From positions 82,934,960-82,998,959 of the forward strand of contig OY998176.1 of assembly GCA_963921935.1 (NCBI GenBank): a stretch of DNA of 64,000 nucleotides, read 5' to 3'. The position numbers and the translations under genes are program-made. Below the pieces are notes generated by a model. That model was not told the DNA's origin. It saw only the letters and a program-made list of their open reading frames with translations, and did not search any database. This document shows positions 56,695 to 64,000 of this stretch, piece after piece. How positions within the stretch are numbered: the stretch's first letter is position 1; each line of letters starts with the position of its first letter. Source of the DNA: Galeruca laticollis. Lineage: Eukaryota > Arthropoda > Insecta > Coleoptera > Chrysomelidae.

Positions 56695-57680
56695 TGAGCA
56701 ACTTTTAAGTAAGTGAATATTTGAAGCAAGCAGCTGATATATATTACCGATTTTCTCCCAAAGAACTTTCTCCCAAAGAAGAAGTTCGCGTACCAGTATA
56801 GTAAAGCTATCGAAGCTAAAATGCCTAAAACTTGGTCAGAAAAGGAGATGGCAGAAGATGATTGGTTCAACGTAGACGAGACAGGACTGACCACTGTCCA
56901 AATTCCTGACAGATTGTGGAACGTAAAGGGTTTAAGCAAATAGGACGGATTACCTCAGCTTCAACAGGGTCCTTAGTGACACTAGCCGTTGCAGTGTTTG
57001 CTAATGGTAATTCTATCACATATTTTTTTATCTTCCCAAGAGTTAACTACTGTGATCATTTTATTCGGGTTGCCCCGTCTGGAAGTGCGAAAGATGCCAA
57101 CCCCTCGGGTTTGATGAATGAATCCATTTTATAAAATTTACATTTCATTCTGTGAAACATGTTAGAAGCTCCATTCAAAGCCCCATCTTATTAATCTTGG
57201 ATAACCACAACTCCCATCTTTCGATAGAGACCTTAGATTTATTTGAGGAAAATGGTGTTTCATTATCACTGCCACCGCATTGTAGCCATAAACTGCGCCC
57301 CTGGATCGCTTAGTTTTTGGTCCATTTAAAAAGTTTGTGAACACGGCTTGGGACTTTTGGGTGACTAATAACCCGGATTTGCAGTAAATGATATTTCTCC
57401 TTATAATCCAGATATATGTATTCTCCGATACAGAGTATATGCCTGGATACGGAACTGACAGGCCAAATCCGCAGCCATTAATTGAAACCCAACCAGTAGC
57501 ACCGCCAATAGTTGACATAACCAATAATACCTTTCAAGAAGATCAAAGAGATGCAAGTCCATCTACAGCTAGTGAGACCACACCCCTCCTAGAACACATT
57601 CGGAAAGATATGCTTCAACCCCTCAAAAAGTTAAACGTTTTAAGGAAGTTGGTCCAGGAAAAATTACTAAGAAAGTAAGG
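56695..57680 (+). pseudogene. pogo/Tigger-like transposase, multiple frameshifts
   Basis: Frames joined in order contain IEAKMPKTWSEKEMAEDDWF, NVDETGLTTVQIPDRLW (first Asp), FKQIGRITSASTGSLVTLAV, PSGSAKDANPSGLM, LILDNHNSHLSIETLDLF (second Asp), LPPHCSHKL, and PLDRLVFGPFKKFVN (third Asp) one frame away, then FSDTEYMPGYGTDRPNPQP. All three catalytic Asp residues survive, but at least four frame changes separate them. The C-terminal part continues at 58050-58375 beyond an inserted foldback end. Confidence 0.8.
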
Positions 57681-57854
57681 AAGAAAAGAAGTATGGCTTA
57701 TTTTTCAGGGCTGGGTAATTTCAAATAAGCTCCAATTACTTTTCCAAATGATCTGAATTTGCTCACTCCAATTGGGATGTTGACTAAATCTTGGAATTGC
57801 TTTTATGTTGAAAATAGGTCCTATATGAACACGATAATAATAGTGTCGTCGATG

Positions 57855-58008
57855 ATATTGATTTATCGAAACAATTGTCAATTTTTTAGTATTTTCAATA
57901 ACTTTTATTATATTGTGGAATTAACTAGAGACCGTGAGTTTCATTTAAAAACACTAATATGAGCATATTCCACGAAGTAAGGGTCGAGACAGTTAATTTC
58001 ATTTACGA
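57855..58008. repeat. Single end of the foldback family inside the pogo-like gene
   Basis: Begins GATGATATTGATTTATCGAA, passes GAGACCGTGAGTTTC and ends GGTCGAGACAGTTAATTTCA, matching the half-palindrome plus outer end at 27.9, 29.4 and 61.2 kb. Only one arm is present. Confidence 0.9.
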
Positions 58009-58049
58009 TAATAATAATTTAATAAATAATCCAATCAAAGATGCGTTAA

Positions 58050-58375
58050 AAAACGAAAAAGATTCTCTTAAACAAAAAAGCTAGATCAGGATAGAAGTAT
58101 GAAAAAGCTGAATAGGTGAGACAAAAAGACAAAGCTCGTATTAATAAACAAGTATTTTCGTCTAAAAAAGAATCTAAGAAAATTGTTGAAGCCACAGCTC
58201 CGATGAAGACTAAGATGAATTATTTTGCTTGATATGTTTACAAATAGTCAACCCAATAAAAAAGGGTGCAGTGCACCGAGTGCAAGTTTTGGACACACGA
58301 GGTGTGCACAGAGACTGAGATCTATTTTTACATTTGTGAAAATTGTTGTGATGAGGATGATTTGACATGTCCATT
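58050..58375 (+). pseudogene. Cys-rich C-terminus of the pogo-like transposase
   Basis: A basic stretch with KESKKIVEATAPMKTKMNYF is followed, across frame changes, by QCTECKFWTHEVCTETEIYF and ICENC and a stop. The spacing of Cys and His resembles a PHD-type zinc domain, as found at the C-terminus of some insect pogo-like transposases. Separated from the core by the foldback end at 57855-58008. Confidence 0.6.
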
Positions 58376-58829
58376 TTAGTTTAGGTATGAGTTTGTAGTT
58401 TTCTGAAAAACAGTTTTTTTATTTTGTTACATAGGCACATTTTTAAAATATTTTTTGTTCTATAATTCCTTTTTTTGCAATATGTGTCAACCTACCCCGG
58501 TGGTATGGGAGGGCAACTTGCACCATATAAGGAGTAAGTTGACACACATATTTTTTCAAGGCTCTGTGGAAGCCTTATTTAACCAGCCATATATTTGCTA
58601 TTCTAGAATATTTAGGACAAATATTTAGAGTTCTTCCAAAGCCATTTTAAAAATATATAAAAAAATATCGATATCTTTAAAGCAAACCAACCAATTGCGT
58701 CTCAATTTTATTTATGAAATCAGATATATTTTCAAAAATTATTTATTTTTAAAGCAGAGCTTTATTAATACTTTTTGCTAAAAGAAGTAAGGCATTTGAT
58801 ACAAAGTATTTTTGTGAATTGTCTATCCA
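58376..58829. other. Spacer, nothing recognised
   Basis: No domain or repeat end seen. Confidence 0.45.
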
Positions 58830-59300
58830 ACCTCATTGAAGGACATCGTGAGTGTCGAACCACGTTTCATCTAAATAAACAATATTTCTATTACTTCCTC
58901 TATAACTTCAAATTTGTCAAATAATTTTGACGAAGGAGCGATTCCACATTCGACTATATAATTGTTTATACTTAAAACCACATTCTAATAAACTTTGTCG
59001 AAGTGTTTCTAATGATTTATGCAAATCTCTATTTTAAAATTCCTAAAATCGTGTGTAATTTTCATTGTTATTAATTAAAACTGCACCATTAAGATATATT
59101 TCATAACTTACATTTCATTATTAGCAGGAATTTTATTATCGTGAAACGTCATTAATAAGCAATTCGTTATATCAATTAATGACTATAATTTTAGTTTTTT
59201 TCACCGACGTGAAACATTCTTCAACGTGAATCCATTTTTCTTGCTCAACAGTTAGTTCTTGCGGGATCACAAGAACCTCTCCGCTGTTTTTAATGCTATC
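58830..59300 (-). pseudogene. IS630/Tc1-type transposase fragment
   Basis: Minus strand contains KNSGEVLVIPQELTVEQEKW near 59290-59220, then, after AT-rich decayed sequence, SLETLRQSLLECGFKYKQ and NIVYLDETWFDTHDV, the first catalytic Asp region matching IFYLDETWINAGYTV of the 22108-23463 protein. Remaining core is missing. Confidence 0.65.
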
Positions 59301-59752
59301 AGCATCGTGCAAAACGTAAATTATTCAACTTCACGTTCCGAATACACACTTGTGATAAAAAACGAGATATAATTAAGCACCCTGTAGATATCTGGGAATT
59401 CGTTAGTATTAGTATCAGTTACGAGAAGACCCTACAGTCATCATTATGCAGCTCACCCCAACTCAAAGGGGATGAAATAAAGAAGACCGAGATAGACATA
59501 TGTGTGCACAGAGACACACTCTTGATTATCCTTGTAGATTGATTGTTCCCTTAGGTTGACTTAATTCTCTAGGAGTATCGCATCAATCGATATTATTGTT
59601 GAAGATAGAGCGAATTAACTGAAAGAGACAATTGGGATGTTTACATCCTGAAAAACGTTTTGAAAAATGTCGTAATTTTAATTCAAAAAAACCGGTAAAA
59701 TGAAATAATTCACAATATACCTCATTTTATAATCAATTTCATGTAATTTTTT
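59301..59752. other. Spacer, nothing recognised
   Basis: No gene, repeat end or RNA recognised. Confidence 0.45.
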
Positions 59753-60131
59753 TCATATTAGTGTTTTTAAATGAAACTCAAGGTCTCTAGTTAATTCCAC
59801 AATATAATACAAGTTATTGAAAATTCTAAAAAATTGACAATTGTTTCGATAAATCAATATCATCGTCAGAATGACAGAAGTTACATTTCATTTTATGCCT
59901 ACCTGATGTTTAATAGTTATATTTTTGGCTAGACCAAGAAGTAACCTAACTTGTGATTGGCTTAATATATGTTTATAGAAAAAAGAAGAAGATGTGATAT
60001 TACAAATATTGAAGCTTAGATATTATTAGCCCTATGGTGATATCCTGGATATCATTTTTCCAATTAAATCAGTATAACTGTGCAATGATATAGAAAACCA
60101 GGAAAACTATATCTGCTGATCTTTACAATTA

Positions 60132-60489
60132 TCACTTAAGAAGACAGTTTATTAGTGGAGAATTCCCTAGATTTAACTGTTCATTGACAACTTCATATTG
60201 TGGGTTTCTTAAATGTCTTCTAATTTCCAGTTCTTCAAGGAAATCCAGTTCTTGTTTCTTTTCACAAATATGCAGCACTTCTAGTTCTGTGTTAGGTGTC
60301 AATGAATGATTGGTGTCAAGTAGATGTTTTGCGTAGTGGGATTTATCTGGTTGTTTTAATCTGTAAGCTCGTAAGTGCTCACTGTATCGTATTTCAAAAT
60401 TCCTAAGGGTCTGACCCAAATAGACAGCATTACATTCTGGACATTTGAGTTCATATATACCTGACTTAATAGTGGTATTTTTGTTTTTA
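60132..60489 (-). pseudogene. GIY-YIG endonuclease, left palindrome arm, frameshifted
   Basis: Mirror copy of the 60528-60899 frame. A 4-base deletion near 60466 (TTAAGTCAGG against TTAAAGAAGTCAGG in the right arm) puts the start out of frame with SGIYELKCPECNAVYLGQT. Otherwise the protein is nearly the same to its end, CLLK. Confidence 0.85.
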
Positions 60490-60527
60490 CAATTTCTTTT
60501 AAAACAGAAAGTAACGTTAGTACAAAA

Positions 60528-60899
60528 TTGTTAAATGTAAAAACAAAAATACCACTATTAAAGAAGTCAGGTATATATAAACTCAAATGCCCAGAATGTA
60601 ATGCTGTCTATTTGGGTCAGACCCTTAGGAATTTTGAAATACGATACAGTGAGCACTTACGAGCTTACAGATTAAAACAACCAGATAAATCTCACTACGC
60701 AAAACATCTACTTGACACCAATCATTCATTGACACCTAACACAGAACTGGAAGTGCTGCATATTTGTGAAAAGAAACAAGAACTGGATTTCCTTGAAGAA
60801 CTGGAAATTAGAAGACATTTAAGAAACCCACAATATGAAGTTGTCAATGAACAGTTAAATCTAGGGAATTCTCCACTAATAAACTGTCTTCTTAAGTGA
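60528..60899 (+). CDS. GIY-YIG endonuclease domain ORF, Penelope-type, 5'-truncated
   Basis: Reads KTKIPLLKKSGIYKLKCPEC, VYLGQTLRNFEIRYSEHLRA, SHYAKHLLDTNHSL, LDFLEELEIRRHL and ends NSPLINCLLK. GIY and YLG (for YIG) are spaced as in the nuclease family, the Arg in EIRYSEH and a Glu in FLEELEI fit catalytic positions, and the C..C pair in LKCPEC is typical of Penelope-like elements. No ATG is present at the start; the frame opens near the palindrome loop. So it is the 3' part of an RT/GIY-YIG protein, open but lacking the RT. Unlikely to be expressed as is. Confidence 0.75.
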   Translation: MLNVKTKIPLLKKSGIYKLKCPECNAVYLGQTLRNFEIRYSEHLRAYRLKQPDKSHYAKHLLDTNHSLTPNTELEVLHICEKKQELDFLEELEIRRHLRNPQYEVVNEQLNLGNSPLINCLLK

Positions 60900-61316
60900 T
60901 AATTGTAAAGATCAGCAGATATAGTTTTCCTGGTTTTCTATATCATTGCACAGTTATACTGATCTTAATTGGAAAAATGATATCCAGGATATCACCATAG
61001 GGCTAATAATATCTAAGCTTCAATATTTGTAATATCACATCTTCTTCTTTTTTCTATAAACATATATTAAGCCAATCACAAGTTAGGTTACTTCTTGGTC
61101 TAGCCAAAAATATAACTACTAAACATCAGGTAGGCATAAAATGAAATGTAACTTCTGTCATTCTGACGATGATATTGATTTATCGAAACAATTGTCAATT
61201 TTTTAGAATTTTCAATAACTTGTATTATATTGTGGAATTAACTAGAGACCTTGAGTTTCATTTAAAAACACTAATATGAGCATATTCCACGAAGTAAGGG
61301 TCGAGACAATCAATTT

Positions 61317-63177
61317 GATTTTTTTCGTTTTTCCAATTTTTTTCCATTCACTCTTCTTATAGCCCACGTACAGCCAACAGCACATTCCATTTTTTTAAAT
61401 ATAGGTGCGTATTTGAGTGTCTGAATCGTGTTGCATGTGGAAATATTTTTGAAATTAGCATTGTAAATGATTCATTCATTTAACAACACAACGAAAAATT
61501 CTTAGGATATACATACTATGAAATTTTATATGTATATAAAATATTGATTTTTATGGCCGAGTTTCTATCATCACTATAATATTTTCATATACATTCTAGA
61601 TTTTTTGTTGAAATTTTAGTCTAAAATGTTTATAAATGTCAACAAAATAAACAGTATTTACATACAAAATTGTAGACAACAACGAAATTGACATAGATCT
61701 AGAATGTAGCTGTTAAGAAATTTTAAAAAAATATGGAATGCGCCAGGAATAGATAATCTTAAAACAGATCTATGTGGATCAAAGGGAGCTGCTTTTATTT
61801 GTCTTATTTTTCCTCATGTTTTTATGTTCATTGTCACATTGCTCCTCTCCCCACTATGCGATATTCTATTGAAATGTGTAGTGTATGTGTGTCACCGCTC
61901 CATGCAGGAAGACCGATAGAGATGTATTTTTAAAATGGAAAAAGAATAATAGAAACCACAAAAAACAAGAAACTGAATTAAAAAAGAAGTTGGGAAACGC
62001 CACAAGGTGGCGGTATAATACGAAACAGTAATTTCAGTTTAATAAACAATGAAATTAACGAATTTGTCTAATAATTAATACAATAACAAAACAATTAACC
62101 ATAAACACTCTCTATCCTTAGAGTAATAATAAACATAGGGAGGTCTATTTATTCATAAACACGTTTATTTTTGCGGCCAACAATTATAAACGCCAGTATT
62201 GAAATAATGAATGAATTAGAAAAAGTGGGGATGGTATTGTAGATACATGCCCTTGGTAATTTCGGCTGGTTTTCTGACAAACTTGTTACCGATGAACCAT
62301 AATAATCCAACAACATTAAATTAATTAACTTAAAAGTTTATTTTGTCACTTGAAAACACATCAAAAATAAAGAACTAAATGTTTACTATCTAGTCGTAAT
62401 GGCGCTCGTATAAACAAATCACGTTTGACATTATTTACTACAATACTACTGCGTATTTAAAATGATCGTCGATCACACTCTGACGATATTTGCATCTCTC
62501 TTTAAATGGTAATTAAACAAGGACAAACTACTAAATAGATTACTATTGATACATTAAACAGGTATTGAAATTTTGAGTAATGTTGCATAAAGGCATCTAT
62601 GGATCCAACAAATACTTGTTCAAAATTTATATAAGAATATGCCTTTATTAAATAAAATTCAAGTATTATTAATTAATTTTAAAAGCAGCGACTCTAATGA
62701 ATAAATTAGTATGACTTTTTTTATTTGCATAACTTTTTAACAAATTTTCAATCAAACCTCTAATTTCTTTTTTCCCGCAACTAAAGAGGATTTGTAAATA
62801 TGGCAAAGCATTGGAAGTGTCCGCAAGTTAGCTTAGAATGTGACTCGATGTTTGGGGCGGGAAAAAGTCAAAACAAACATATCTATTTTATTTGTTGATC
62901 TGAGTCTCTATCCATAAAAATTTTGGATGAAAATGTCGGTAACAATAATGACAGTTGTCAGAAGAGTTCAAAATAAATCCTTATGTATAGAACTTAATTA
63001 ATGTTGTTTTTCACATTCTGTATAATAATGTGCTATTTTACTAGATTCAAAATCTATTAATAAAGTGGCACTTTGGTGCATACAACTGTCACTTTACTAT
63101 ATAGTAATGTCACTAGTCACACGTCTGTAAAGCTAGCATGGTCACATCAGCAGAATCGGTTGGGAATAAGGGCAACA
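61317..63177. other. Spacer, no gene recognised
   Basis: No domain-bearing frames, RNA genes or clear transposon ends. Low-complexity A/T runs near 61720 and 62640-62720. Confidence 0.45.
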
Positions 63178-64000
63178 ATTAGTGCTCATTTAGTGCTAAT
63201 TTAGTGCCAAAAGCTGAAATTTGATTCTCTCATATATTACTAGAAAATGAGAATTTTAATTGCGCAAGCAGTGTACACCCCCATACGCCGTAAGAACTCA
63301 ATATTAGTTCTAAAGGAAAGTACAGAACATTTAGTGCTCAATGAGTGCTGGCGATATGTGATAAGAAATCAAAGAAATTTTTTTTTCCAATTTTTATTAT
63401 CAAAACTACTAGTATGACACTCTGAGCATGTTCCTAGGGTGAATACACAGATCTGCATCAGTAATTAATAATTCAATGTGTTAGGTATTTAGTGCTCAAT
63501 TAGTGCTAGCGGTATGTGATAAGAGATTTAACGGAAAAAAATGTCTCAATTTTTATTATCACAACTTCTAGTATAACACTTTGAGCATGTTCCTGGGGTG
63601 AATACACAGATCTGTATCAGTAATTAATGATTCTATGGTATTCAGTATTTAGTACTCAATTAGTGTTGACGATATGTGATAAGAGATTGAACGGAAACGT
63701 TTATTTTCAATTTTTATTATCAAAACTTCTAGAATGACACTCTGAACATGTTCCTGGAGTGAATACACAGATCTGTATGAATAATTAATGATCCTATGGG
63801 GTTTGGTATTTAGTGCTCAATTAGTGCTGACCGTAAAGTAGTAATAATTTACTTGGAACAATTTTTCAATATTTTTTAATGATAAAATCTGCTAGATTGA
63901 AAATTTGAGCATGTTCCTGGGGTGAATACACAGATCTGTATCAGTAATTAATGATTCTATGGTATTCAGTATTTAGTACTCAATTAGTGTTGACGATATG
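63178..64000. repeat. Satellite array, about 160 bp unit, runs off window
   Basis: Units start ATTTAGTGCTCAATTAGTGC at 63329, 63487, 63647, 63808 and 63971 (lengths 158, 160, 161, 163, then cut by the window edge). A degenerate leading copy of the motif (ATTAGTGCTCATTTAGTGC) begins at 63178. All units share GAGCATGTTCCTGGGGTGAA or a near match and ACACAGATCTG. The fourth unit is most diverged in its middle. Unit size is typical of nucleosome-length satellites. Confidence 0.92.

Larger units (their letters stand above)
59753..61316. repeat. Giant near-perfect palindrome (arms about 740 bp) of the foldback family
   Basis: Left arm 59753-60491 and right arm 60536-61279 are reverse complements with only scattered differences, around a 44-base loop. 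The outer roughly 120 bases of each arm are the foldback family sequence; the inner parts carry GIY-YIG coding sequence pointing outward. On the right only, the outer end continues to about 61316 (GGTCGAGACAATCAATTTGA). The arms have stayed alike, so the structure is young or is kept uniform by gene conversion. Confidence 0.92.

Noticed and set aside
63178..64000. CRISPR-like direct repeats
   Set aside because: Whole 160-bp units are repeated without unique spacers of constant length; this is satellite DNA.

Overview
The window looks like insect nuclear DNA, AT-rich and densely packed with transposable elements. The element families (Ty3/gypsy, I/R1-like and RTE-like non-LTR elements, Penelope-like elements, Tc1/mariner groups, piggyBac, MULE, pogo, Harbinger-type Myb genes, a tyrosine recombinase), visible GT-AG introns and satellite DNA together fit an arthropod. 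A beetle is possible, but nothing here proves the order. I found no confident host gene. The only host-like signal is a TATA/initiator plus mini-exon near 2.77-2.91 kb.

Layout. 0-2 kb: a gypsy pol fragment running off the left edge, abutting a Tc1-like transposase relic. 4-7.4 kb: a MULE fragment, an IS630/Tc1-type transposase N-terminus and a second gypsy integrase. 7.8-9.9 kb: a degenerate minisatellite and a 5'-truncated non-LTR element with RNase H. 10.5-12.3 kb: a gypsy RNase H fragment, a solo LTR with ATAT target duplications, and another transposase N-terminus. 12.7-14.4 kb: a Penelope-like 3' end (RT plus GIY-YIG) with a hammerhead-ribozyme-like core downstream. 17-20.3 kb: small foldbacks, a tyrosine-recombinase relic and a non-autonomous element with long inverted repeats, three internal tandem repeats and a 9-bp target duplication. 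20.5-25.6 kb: three head-to-tail copies of a 0.75-0.8 kb non-autonomous element. The middle copy is split by a 2.7 kb insertion carrying the one intact transposase ORF of the window, whose D-to-E spacing of 82 residues marks a DD82E-type IS630/Tc1/mariner relative. 25.6-30 kb: a piggyBac relic and perfect palindromes of a foldback family.

30-42 kb: mariner-like, non-LTR and piggyBac scraps, a second hammerhead-like fold inside an inverted repeat, a TTAA-flanked 2.9 kb insertion, and two Myb/SANT-like pseudogenes of the kind found in Harbinger elements. 42.8-44.8 kb: a nearly intact Tc1 (DD34E) with about 385-bp inverted repeats and one internal stop. 45.2-47.2 kb: a 2 kb element with about 700-bp inverted repeats. 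48.5-52.3 kb: a DD41D mariner-like element with about 750-bp inverted repeats, its transposase gene interrupted by a fourth, inverted copy of the 20.5-25.6 kb element. 53.2-58.4 kb: an RTE-like non-LTR element cut by a 2.2 kb insertion, then a broken pogo-like transposase gene. 59.7-61.3 kb: a 1.5 kb near-perfect palindrome carrying a GIY-YIG ORF in each arm. 63.2-64 kb: a roughly 160-bp satellite array running off the right edge.

The elements do not form a pathway. The value of the window lies in nested-insertion chronology, precise empty-site comparisons, possible ribozymes in Penelope-type sequences and several inverted-repeat families. All calls are from reading the sequence. No database search was run.
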